DNA from: Amanita rubescens
Taxonomy: Eukaryota; Basidiomycota; Agaricomycetes; Agaricales; Amanitaceae
Direction: 5' to 3'
Assembly: GCA_015039365.1 (NCBI GenBank)
Contig: WION01000056.1
Coordinates: 1-64,000 of the forward strand
Length of the DNA: 64,000 nt
Shown piece by piece: positions 32,387 through 40,359 of the stretch (positions within the stretch are counted from its first letter, which is position 1; each line of letters opens with the position of its first letter). The notes below the pieces were generated by a model. That model made no database searches. It saw only the letters and a list, made by a program, of their open reading frames with translations, and was not told where the DNA came from. The position numbers and the translations under genes were made by a program.

Positions 32387-33445
32387 ATGTCTGGAGGAAG
32401 TACAGACCCTATACCCAACCCACGAACCCCTAGTCTCATCGGAGATCTCCCTGAATTCAAAGGGAAGCGAAAGGATGCCAATACGTTCATAGAAGATATC
32501 GAAATCTTCTTTGACATGAATCCTGAACGGATGAATACAGACCGTTTAAAGATCCTTGCTGCCCTGAATAAGATCTCAGATGGAGCTAGACAATGGAAAA
32601 AGAATAAATTAGCGGAGTTACGAAAATCACGCGCTACCGTTGAAGGAGGCGTCACAAGACCCGCTTTATTCGATGACTGGGAAGCATTCAAACTATCATT
32701 CTTGACAGATTGGGGAGAAGTTGATCCAAGCGGAAATGCATATACGAAAATTCTCAATCTACAGAACAGATCGTCCATGAAAGGAAAGAAACAGATGACC
32801 TTACCTAATTATGTCAATCAGTTCAAGGAACAAATCACGAAAGCAGGAATCGAAGGAGAAGCAGCATTCCATATGTTCGGAAAAGGACTTACAGCACCCG
32901 AGTTCGAAAAAGCAATGCTCATGAACCCAAAAACACTACAAGATTGGTACGACATTGCTATCAAACTCGACAACATCCGAACCCGTTCATATGCTTATTC
33001 CCCTCGATCTGGAAATGGTCATTCATCATCCTCTCATAACGACGAATCATGGGCTATGCAGATTGATCATAAATTTCTGGAATACGAAGAAGATCCAGAA
33101 TTAGAACTTACGATCAGATCTATGTCCAAAGAAGAAAGAGAACGCTACATCAAAGACGGTTTATGCTTTATCTGCGGAATCAAAGGACACATGTCAGGGC
33201 AATGCCCAAAGAAGAAAAGAAACAAAGGGAAAGGCCGATTTAAAGGAGGAAAGAAAAGAGGATTCACGCCCAAACGTCACATTCGAGCCACATCAAATGA
33301 TGGTGACGGAAATTGGGAAGAAGAAGAAGTCCGAGAGTCTAAACCAAATTACACCAAGAACATCCGAGCGCTGATGAAAGGGATGTCAACCGACGAAAAG
33401 AATGATCTATTACTATCTCTTGCCGATGATAACGAGGATTTTTGA
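32387..33445 (+). CDS. gag: Element 3 Gag (352 aa from first AUG)
   Basis: This is the structural protein of the virus-like particle. It has a capsid-like helical region (residues about 15-200), a CCHC zinc knuckle CFICGIKGHMSGQC near residues 259-273 and a basic Lys/Arg/Gly tail that should bind RNA. It ends RALMKGMSTDEKNDLLLSLA..NEDF with TGA. The AUG at 32387 is the first in the predicted transcript and sits at the same place as the first gag AUG of Elements 1 and 2. A longer form may start upstream. Pol follows in the -1 frame. Confidence 0.92.
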   Translation: MSGGSTDPIPNPRTPSLIGDLPEFKGKRKDANTFIEDIEIFFDMNPERMNTDRLKILAALNKISDGARQWKKNKLAELRKSRATVEGGVTRPALFDDWEAFKLSFLTDWGEVDPSGNAYTKILNLQNRSSMKGKKQMTLPNYVNQFKEQITKAGIEGEAAFHMFGKGLTAPEFEKAMLMNPKTLQDWYDIAIKLDNIRTRSYAYSPRSGNGHSSSSHNDESWAMQIDHKFLEYEEDPELELTIRSMSKEERERYIKDGLCFICGIKGHMSGQCPKKKRNKGKGRFKGGKKRGFTPKRHIRATSNDGDGNWEEEEVRESKPNYTKNIRALMKGMSTDEKNDLLLSLADDNEDF

Positions 33446-33456
33446 CAGTGGGACTC
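33433..33456 (+). promoter_or_regulatory. gag-pol junction, candidate -1 slip or termination-reinitiation site
   Basis: GGATTTTTGACAGTGGGAC is shared exactly with Element 2, which differs in the surrounding gag sequence. In the gag frame it reads GAT TTT TGA. A Phe tRNA on TTT can re-pair perfectly one base back, giving TTG ACA in the pol frame. A pol-frame ATG also follows the stop by 7 nt in both elements, so reinitiation is an alternative. Confidence 0.6.
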
Positions 33457-36400
33457 ATGACAGTGGATGAAGTCTCAGAAACACCAGATTCAACTCTCGA
33501 TATATCTCATGTAACAGTACAATCTATTTCGAAACAAAGATTATCTGTCCCTATCAAAGTTGAAACTGAAAACAACACTGAAAACCTCGTTGCCCTTATC
33601 GACTGCGGAGCCGAAGGGATATTTATCGACAAAAGGATAGCACACAAATGGAGAAAACGAAAAACTCCACGACCAATTAGAGTTTATAACGTCGATGGCA
33701 CCATAAACAAAGAAGGAGAAATCGATGAACAATGTCTAATCACCTTCGAAATGAACGGAAAACGCATGACCGAATGGTTTCACGTATCAGCAATAGGAAA
33801 ACAAACGATTATACTGGGGCTTCCTTGGCTAGAGAAGCATAACCCTGACGTAAATTGGAGAGAAAAGACTCTAGAGTTCCGAGACTCTGAACAGGACAAG
33901 ATCAAGGCATCACTTCGGAGCATCTGTCAACAGATTGACAGAATAGCTATGCCTGAACAGGAAGAAGATCTCGTTATCGGATATTTGATGTCACACAAAG
34001 GATCACAGACGACAGATCACGGATGGAACAAGCATACATTTGAGGATATAGGAAGCTGGTCAGAAGACGAATACGACCAAGTAACTATCGCACGATATAC
34101 ACCAGCTCAACAAATGGAACACAAATACCATCAAACAGAGGAGGTTTACACGCTCCCTCCTGAATACTCGGCATGGAAAGACGTATTCGAGAAAAAAGCA
34201 AGTGAACGATTCCCAGAAAGCCGATCTTGGGATCACCAGATAGAACTTCGCGATGATTTCATACCAAAAAGAGGAAAAATCTATCCCTTATCTCCGAAAC
34301 AGCAGAATACACTGGATGAATGGATTAAAGAACACGTCGAAAAAGGCTACATCAGACCGTCGAAATCGCCGCAGGCATCACCTTTCTTCTTTGTAGAGAA
34401 GAAAGAAGCACAAAAACTACGACCCTGCCAAGACTATCGATATTTGAACGAATACACTAAACCAAACGCATATCCATTACCCCTTATCTCCGATCTTATG
34501 ATTAAACTCAAAGATTCGGAATACTTTACGAAATTGGATATCCGTTGGGGATATAATAACGTTCAAATCAAAGAATCTGACAGATGGAAAGCCGCCTTTA
34601 TCACCAATCGAGGTTTATTTGAACCTAACGTCATGTTCTTTGGATTACGAAATTCACCAGCAACGTTCCAAGCTATGATGGACGATTATTTCAGGGATTT
34701 TACAGAAAAAGGATGGCTCGTCATCTATATGGATGATATGCTAATACACGCGCGCACTAAAGAAGAACTCGAGATTCGAACAAAACAAGTACTTGAACGA
34801 TTACAGAAACACGATCTTTACCTCAAGCTTGAAAAGTGTAAATTCGCTGCCCAAGAAGTTGATTTTCTAGGCACCGTCATATCCAAAAATACAATAAAAA
34901 TGGACCCGATCAAACTTGCCGGAATCAGGGACTGGCCAACCCCTACTACCGTTAAACAAGTTAGATCCTTTTTAGGATTCGGAAATTACTATCGAAGGTT
35001 TATTTTCGGATTCGCCCACCTTGCACGACCCCTGCACGACCTAACAAAGAAAAACAAATTATGGACATGGACCGCAGAATGCCAAGTCGCATTTGATCTA
35101 TTAAAAGAACGCTTCACATCCGCACCTGTCTTAATGATGCCCGATGTTAACAAACCCTTTATTCTACAAACGGACGCATCAGACCGCGCAATCGGAGCAG
35201 TTCTTATGCAAAAAGATGATAATGGCGACTTACACCCATGCGGATACCTATCCCACGCTTTAACGCCAACTGAAACACGATGGCAAATCTACGACCGAGA
35301 GTTATTCGCCATTTACTACGCCCTTTATAACGAATGGAGATACCTGCTTGAAGGAGCAGAACACCCTGTCATTATTCATTGCGACCACAAGAATTTACTC
35401 TATTATCGAGAACCACAACGTCTCACGAACCGCCAAGCACGATGGTGGAACGACTTGTCTCGATTTAATATTAAATTAACCCACGTTCCCGGAGCAAAAC
35501 TAATAATAGCGGATGCACTATCCCGCCGACCCGATCATATGACAAAAGACGAACCAGAAGAGTTAATAACTATGCTCCCAAAAGAACTCTTTGTTCGCAC
35601 AATCACCGAAGATCTCCGTAACAGAGCAATAGAAATAACTGTCAAAGACGAATTTGCTCAATCAATCAAGAAATGTCTAAAAGAAAAAGGAACACCACCT
35701 TTACGCACTGCCCTTTCCGATTGGACCCTTGACGATGAATTAATCCTGTACAAAGGGAAATCTTTTATTCCCCCTGACACCGATCTTCGCCGAGATATTA
35801 TTAAAGATTTTCATGAATCACCAACAAGTGGACACCCCGGTTTCTTCAAAACACTCGCCTTATTAAAGGAATATTACTGGTGGCCATTAATGTCTAAAAT
35901 GGTTAAACAGTTCATTGACGGATGCACGGCATGTCAACAAATGAAATCGAATACACACCCTACTGCCGCACCTCTGATGCCAATCAAGTCTCACGCACAC
36001 CGACCCTTTCAACAAATAACTATGGATTTCATAACCGATTTACCTACAAGTAACGGTTTCGATTCTATCTTTATCGTGGTCGATCAAGGACTTACAAAGG
36101 GAGTAATTCTCATGCCTTGTAACAAAACTATCACCGCCGACGAAACCGCCGACCTCTACATTCGGAATGTATTCAAAAACTTCGGTTTACCCGACGTCAT
36201 GATCTCCGATCGAGGACCACAGTTCGCATCACATGTCTTTAACGGCATAATGGACTCATTAAAGATTAAACACAAAATGAGTACCGCCTTCCATCCACAG
36301 ACTGATGGACAAACGGAGCGATATAACGCCGAATTAGAAGCTTATCTCCGAATATTCTGTGCCTATGAACCAGATACTTGGAACAAGATGATACCAATAG

Positions 36401-37053
36401 CACAATTCGCGCATAATTCACGCACTCATGAAGCATTGAAACAATCGCCCTTTCAATTGATGTATGGAACATCCCCGGTTGCACTTCCCCTTGTCTCAAA
36501 CAAGACAAATACACCAACCGCCGATAACCGCATCAACTCCTTGTTCCGCGCACGAGAAGAAGCACTCGCCGCACATGATCTAGCACGAGCTAAGATGATG
36601 GAAAGAACAACGAGAAAGACTAAACCGTTCAAAGTCAATGACAAAGTATGGTTAGAGTCTAGGAACCTGAAGATTCCTTATCAGAGCAGAAAGCTCGCAC
36701 CTAAACGAGAAGGTCCCTTTTCCATCAAAGAAGTCTTAGGACCAGTGACATATCGTCTCACACTACCAAGACAATGGAAAATTCATAACGTATTCCACGC
36801 CGCCTTACTAACGCCGTTCAAAGAAACTTCCTTTCACGGAATAACAGAAACAAGGCCCCCTCCCGATCTAATCGAAGGAGAAAAAGAATACGAAGTAGAA
36901 GCACTGCTTGCACATCGCAAGTTTAGAGGAAAATTACAATTCCTAGTAAAGTGGAAAGGCTATGACACCAGCGAAAACACATGGGAACCAGAAAATAACT
37001 TGACGCATATGGAAGACCTCCTTCTAGAATATAAAAGACGAAGGAAACTCTGA
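33442..37053 (+). CDS. pol: Element 3 Pol: protease, RT, RNase H, integrase, chromodomain
   Basis: 1,203 codons counted from 33442, uninterrupted. Protease: ALIDCGAEGIFID with Asp at about residue 54 (D-C-G, not D-S/T-G). RT: LRPCQDYRYLNE and YMDD at about 429-432. RNase H: QTDASDRAIGAVLMQ with Asp at about 578. Integrase zinc finger: His about 791, Cys about 828 and 831. Catalytic triad: D862, D923 and E959, the last two separated by exactly 35 residues. C-terminus: a chromodomain (about 1149-1195) with FLVKWKGYDTSENTWEPENN, which in this class targets integration to marked chromatin. The product should be cleaved into PR, RT-RH and IN. Expression depends on the frame change at 33433-33456. 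Confidence 0.95.
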   Translation: MTVGLMTVDEVSETPDSTLDISHVTVQSISKQRLSVPIKVETENNTENLVALIDCGAEGIFIDKRIAHKWRKRKTPRPIRVYNVDGTINKEGEIDEQCLITFEMNGKRMTEWFHVSAIGKQTIILGLPWLEKHNPDVNWREKTLEFRDSEQDKIKASLRSICQQIDRIAMPEQEEDLVIGYLMSHKGSQTTDHGWNKHTFEDIGSWSEDEYDQVTIARYTPAQQMEHKYHQTEEVYTLPPEYSAWKDVFEKKASERFPESRSWDHQIELRDDFIPKRGKIYPLSPKQQNTLDEWIKEHVEKGYIRPSKSPQASPFFFVEKKEAQKLRPCQDYRYLNEYTKPNAYPLPLISDLMIKLKDSEYFTKLDIRWGYNNVQIKESDRWKAAFITNRGLFEPNVMFFGLRNSPATFQAMMDDYFRDFTEKGWLVIYMDDMLIHARTKEELEIRTKQVLERLQKHDLYLKLEKCKFAAQEVDFLGTVISKNTIKMDPIKLAGIRDWPTPTTVKQVRSFLGFGNYYRRFIFGFAHLARPLHDLTKKNKLWTWTAECQVAFDLLKERFTSAPVLMMPDVNKPFILQTDASDRAIGAVLMQKDDNGDLHPCGYLSHALTPTETRWQIYDRELFAIYYALYNEWRYLLEGAEHPVIIHCDHKNLLYYREPQRLTNRQARWWNDLSRFNIKLTHVPGAKLIIADALSRRPDHMTKDEPEELITMLPKELFVRTITEDLRNRAIEITVKDEFAQSIKKCLKEKGTPPLRTALSDWTLDDELILYKGKSFIPPDTDLRRDIIKDFHESPTSGHPGFFKTLALLKEYYWWPLMSKMVKQFIDGCTACQQMKSNTHPTAAPLMPIKSHAHRPFQQITMDFITDLPTSNGFDSIFIVVDQGLTKGVILMPCNKTITADETADLYIRNVFKNFGLPDVMISDRGPQFASHVFNGIMDSLKIKHKMSTAFHPQTDGQTERYNAELEAYLRIFCAYEPDTWNKMIPIAQFAHNSRTHEALKQSPFQLMYGTSPVALPLVSNKTNTPTADNRINSLFRAREEALAAHDLARAKMMERTTRKTKPFKVNDKVWLESRNLKIPYQSRKLAPKREGPFSIKEVLGPVTYRLTLPRQWKIHNVFHAALLTPFKETSFHGITETRPPPDLIEGEKEYEVEALLAHRKFRGKLQFLVKWKGYDTSENTWEPENNLTHMEDLLLEYKRRRKL

Positions 37054-37076
37054 AATGTCATTCATACCAAGTTATT

Positions 37077-38804
37077 ATGCAAGATGGAAACAACACCACC
37101 GACGCCGTTCAGCATTTCCCCTGGTCTGAATTCTACGCTGGAGAGAACACCGACACCCGACTCACCACTGAACCCCACCGACCTCGACTCGTTCTTCATA
37201 CCACCGACACCGACGAAGAAGACATTGACCCGAACGACTTCGTTGATGTTCCCTACAGATCTCCCGATCAGACCTCGTCTCAAACGATCCCGGTCACTCC
37301 CACCGAAACCCAGGAAACCCACCACGGAACATCAGAAACTCTGGCTGTACCTGGACGAATTACGGAAAATCGCAATAGCCGACCGATCCCACCTAGAAAC
37401 GCTGAAGACATTAGCGTTACCCTACATAGAGAGACGGTACTTGCCGGTCACGCTTCGACTCAACCTCATAACGAATCTATTCGAGGCAACGACCAGAGTC
37501 ACGGTACAGATGGGACTAACCGCGATATGGCTGGCTCCATCATACGAACCACCCCCGATCTCTATCTCAGTTATCACGGAATTACTACTTACACCAAGGT
37601 TAGAGACCGCGTCACTCTGATCTGTAATACCGCTAGACTACAAGTCGACGTCTTTGACCAAGAAAGGATAGCTCGAGTCTGGCGACTTCTCATGGACTTC
37701 CGAACCGCCACTACCCTTGCCGGTCAAGCCCGAGATCAGTACAACTATCATTGTGCCGATTTAATCGAAACGTTTGTAAACGTTACGTCACTATACTGGG
37801 AAGACGTTCATCCGAAAGGAGGAAACCTAGATCAATTGGCGATAGATCTATTACGACGACTTCTCACAGCTGACATCGAACGTTACATCATCCTTGCTAT
37901 AGAAAGCATTGACGATCAAAGGTTTGGACTAAAAATACAGCCTCACGATCAGAATAACCGCATCGCTGTCAACCATTGGTTTCGCGCTACCGAAGCTACA
38001 CCCGACCGACACCGAGCAACTAGATGCATTATGGAGACAGATCGTAAATCGAGAGAAATCTGGTGCCTCACCGGAAAGATCCGAGACCTCCTGTCCAGTA
38101 TCCAAGGAGACACAGAATGGACTACAGCCGAATTCGCAGATGGAGTTCCCTTGCATCAACTCACTAGCGACCACATTGCGCAGATCAATAATGCGATCAG
38201 CGATCTCGATCTTCATCGCCGAATCCGTACAACAGGCGATCTCATTGAGGAAGAACCGAAACGAGATAAGAAGGCTCCTCCTCCTCCTCGATCCGCATCA
38301 CCCCCAACCACCACCGTTATTCGCCACGGAGTCTGGAATATTCCTGTCCCCACTACTCGACGACACGACACTCCGCCTGCTCGACGACCTACGACCCGCA
38401 GTATGACCAATGCCGCCAGCCAACGCCCTCACCGTTACAACCGCTGCATCCACTGCCGAGGTAAACATGCCTCTGAGGATCATCATCTTGCTACTGCAAT
38501 TCCTCCTGTGTCTACTCTACCTCCACGCGCTCCCACGCGCCGACGCGATCCGACGCCCGGTCCTTCCACTAAGAAGAAAGGACGTTCTCGAACTACCACA
38601 GATGCCGCCAATACCCCCGCTTCCACTAGCCGCCGCCCTCATCAGCCGAAGAAGAAGGGAAAAAAGAAGGCACACCACGCGTCACAGTGTCAGGCATGCG
38701 TCAACGGACGACATTGCGACGGAGCCGACGACGACGCCTGCGATCTTTACGGCGACTACGGCTATCAGCACGACGACGACGCCATGCACAACATGAACAC
38801 CTGA
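37077..38804 (+). CDS. Element 3 extra ORF b (575 aa), zinc-knuckle protein
   Basis: It lies between pol and the 3' LTR, in the sense orientation, 23 nt after the pol stop. The first ~150 residues overlap ORF a in another frame and are Thr/Asp/Pro-rich. The middle (about 150-390) is helical without low complexity (DLIETFVNVTSLYWEDVHPK, IINNA-like helices). The last third is Pro/Arg/Thr-rich and basic, with CIHCRGKHASEDHH and CQACVNGRHCDG cysteine motifs and an acidic Asp/Tyr tail. No signal peptide or membrane helix is seen, so its env-like position does not imply an envelope protein. Element 1 retains most of the frame. A nucleic-acid-binding role is inference. Confidence 0.65.
   Translation: MQDGNNTTDAVQHFPWSEFYAGENTDTRLTTEPHRPRLVLHTTDTDEEDIDPNDFVDVPYRSPDQTSSQTIPVTPTETQETHHGTSETLAVPGRITENRNSRPIPPRNAEDISVTLHRETVLAGHASTQPHNESIRGNDQSHGTDGTNRDMAGSIIRTTPDLYLSYHGITTYTKVRDRVTLICNTARLQVDVFDQERIARVWRLLMDFRTATTLAGQARDQYNYHCADLIETFVNVTSLYWEDVHPKGGNLDQLAIDLLRRLLTADIERYIILAIESIDDQRFGLKIQPHDQNNRIAVNHWFRATEATPDRHRATRCIMETDRKSREIWCLTGKIRDLLSSIQGDTEWTTAEFADGVPLHQLTSDHIAQINNAISDLDLHRRIRTTGDLIEEEPKRDKKAPPPPRSASPPTTTVIRHGVWNIPVPTTRRHDTPPARRPTTRSMTNAASQRPHRYNRCIHCRGKHASEDHHLATAIPPVSTLPPRAPTRRRDPTPGPSTKKKGRSRTTTDAANTPASTSRRPHQPKKKGKKKAHHASQCQACVNGRHCDGADDDACDLYGDYGYQHDDDAMHNMNT
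37084..37620 (+). CDS. Element 3 extra ORF a (178 aa), overlapping ORF b
   Basis: It starts METTPPTPFSIS at the ATG 7 nt after that of ORF b, in a different frame. It has a Pro-rich N-terminus, a basic patch KPRKPTTEHQKL and a helical C-terminus. The same start, stop and near-complete sequence are retained in Element 1, where the ORF b start is destroyed. Either or both frames may be translated. Confidence 0.5.
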   Translation: METTPPTPFSISPGLNSTLERTPTPDSPLNPTDLDSFFIPPTPTKKTLTRTTSLMFPTDLPIRPRLKRSRSLPPKPRKPTTEHQKLWLYLDELRKIAIADRSHLETLKTLALPYIERRYLPVTLRLNLITNLFEATTRVTVQMGLTAIWLAPSYEPPPISISVITELLLTPRLETASL

Positions 38805-38831
38805 ACGTTTTGTTGTTGCGGTCAACAACGT

Positions 38832-38840
38832 AGGGGAGAG
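38832..38840 (+). promoter_or_regulatory. Polypurine tract of Element 3
   Basis: AGGGGAGAG followed by CTAG and the 3' LTR. Confidence 0.75.
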
Positions 38841-38844
38841 CTAG

Positions 38845-39296
38845 TGTTACAACACGGTACGGACTCCCGCATTATGCTTACATGATACGTCGGACATGTT
38901 TATTTTCTTTATGCATACCTTACTCGTCACTCCCCTTATGCTCGATTCATACGGACTAACTCGTTCCCTTACTTATACCAATCCTTGTTCCACATATGAC
39001 GCCGTCCTTATACTTACTTTCGTACTTACTATTATTCACTAATTAGTACGTCTCCTTGTACTTGCTAGTATAAGTACCGCTTGTATTCTAGAGTCGAACC
39101 CTAAGTTCGACTTAGCTGTTTATTGTCGTCTGGCAATATAACCGTACTCTTAACTCATCTACCACAATCGTCCTCAGATCCTAAGTCAACGCCTTGACTT
39201 AGTATTGAACTTATAATCTTAACGTTTGACTTAAGACTTGTAATCGTGACTAGAGTTGCCGCTGCAACTTAAGTTGAGATTAACGAGTTCGTAACA
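38845..39296 (+). repeat. Element 3 3' LTR (452 bp)
   Basis: Identical by eye to 31166-31617. Confidence 0.94.
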
Positions 39297-40029
39297 ATGG
39301 CATGTCTTCGGGGTAAGCTGGAGAGGCGTGGTACAGCGGGAATTGAAGGAGTGGGGGAAGCCGGGCCGTTAGTGCACAGAATACGGGTGTGGGGCGGGTA
39401 TCTTACCATGTACTTGTCTCAGAGGCGTGTGGCACGTTCGAGGGATGCAGTGGAAGGGTGTAGCGTGTTCTCGGGGCACGGTGGAGTGATATGGCACAGA
39501 GCGCAGGGTATAGGGTTGTGAGTACGGGAAAATACGGGTGGTGGATCGACTTACTATTGTAGCCGTCTCCTTGGGCGCAGTTGGGCTCTTGCAAGTTCGG
39601 GAGGAGTAGCGGGCGTGTTTGAGGCACGGTGGGGTCGTCGAGGGTGGTAGAGAAGGTGTGAAACCGTCAGTATAAAAAAACGAGAGACTGGGGGGCTTAC
39701 CAGTCACCAACTCCGAATTGGGCACATAGAAGGGGTTTGAAGGTACGTATATGGTACGTTAGAGTGACTACGCGCTGTGGAATGCGTGGGATGGTGGCCA
39801 ATGGGAGAAGCAAGGTGCCGGGGTAAGGGCTGGCCAAGCACGCGGATTGAAGGTGCGTGTGGGTGTTTGAGGTGGATTGAGGGTAGTGCTGGGGTCTTGG
39901 GGCGTGGATTGAGGTTGATTGGCGTGTTTGTGAGGATGAGGCGGTGGAGAGCGAGCAGGACGATGGCGGCGTGCTTTTCACGATGTGGGAAAACCTGGGC
40001 AATGCCCAGCTCCCAGCTGAGGCGTGAGA
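39297..40029. other. Unassigned sequence right of Element 3, minus-strand splice-like signals
   Basis: On the minus strand three strong donors follow one another: GTGACTG|GTAAGCC (39700), CAATA|GTAAGTC (39555) and GTACATG|GTAAGAT (39409). They separate Pro/Thr-rich open stretches. I could not assemble a coherent protein. This may be a decayed gene or part of the DNA between Elements 3 and D. Confidence 0.25.
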
Positions 40030-40200
40030 AGTCGCGGCTCGGACATTGCCGTGCGGAATATTCCGCGCTCGCATTCCGCGCTCATTCCGCGTTCCGCGCG
40101 GAATGTGTATAGGGCGGACTAGCCAAAGCTCACTGAAAATATATGAGCACGGAATCCGCACGGATTCCGCGCGGAATTGGGGGGGGATCGCGAAGTGCTC
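40030..40200. mobile_element. Element D: right end of an A-like DNA transposon
   Basis: It ends GATCGCGAAGTGCTC after a G8 run. The inward reading, GAGCACTTCGCGATCCCCCC, resembles the ends of Element C. The adjoining array uses GCGGAATATTCCGCGC/ATTCCGCG units (40040-40180). The left end was not found and may have been lost when Element 3 arrived. Confidence 0.5.
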
Positions 40201-40359
40201 CACTCCAACTGCTAGTCATAGATGGCAAAATGTCATATAACAATAGTCTGTGGCTTTTGTATGGTTAGCTGATACTGATCCAAGGACTATCTTGGTATTT
40301 GGACTCTATGCATGTCCTAAGATAATAAATTTTATATAGGTTTGATCTTATGAATTTTC

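Larger units (their letters stand above)
31166..39296 (+). mobile_element. Element 3: intact young Ty3/gypsy chromovirus (8,131 bp)
   Basis: Both 452-bp LTRs appear identical by eye, and gag and pol are uninterrupted. PBS and PPT are present, and the pol motifs for protease, RT, RNase H, integrase and chromodomain are complete. It is probably the only retroelement here capable of activity. The flanking 5-mers do not match (ATTTC left, ATGGC right), which is odd for such a young copy. Confidence 0.92.

Noticed and set aside
36266..36644. Minus-strand ORFs over Element 3 pol (and the mirrored ones over Element 1)
   Set aside because: They are antisense shadows of a highly constrained integrase region. 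Conservation is explained by pol itself.
37077..38804. Calling the extra ORF of Element 3 an envelope gene
   Set aside because: The position fits, but there is no signal peptide, membrane helix or fusion-like segment. Zinc-knuckle and basic regions point elsewhere.
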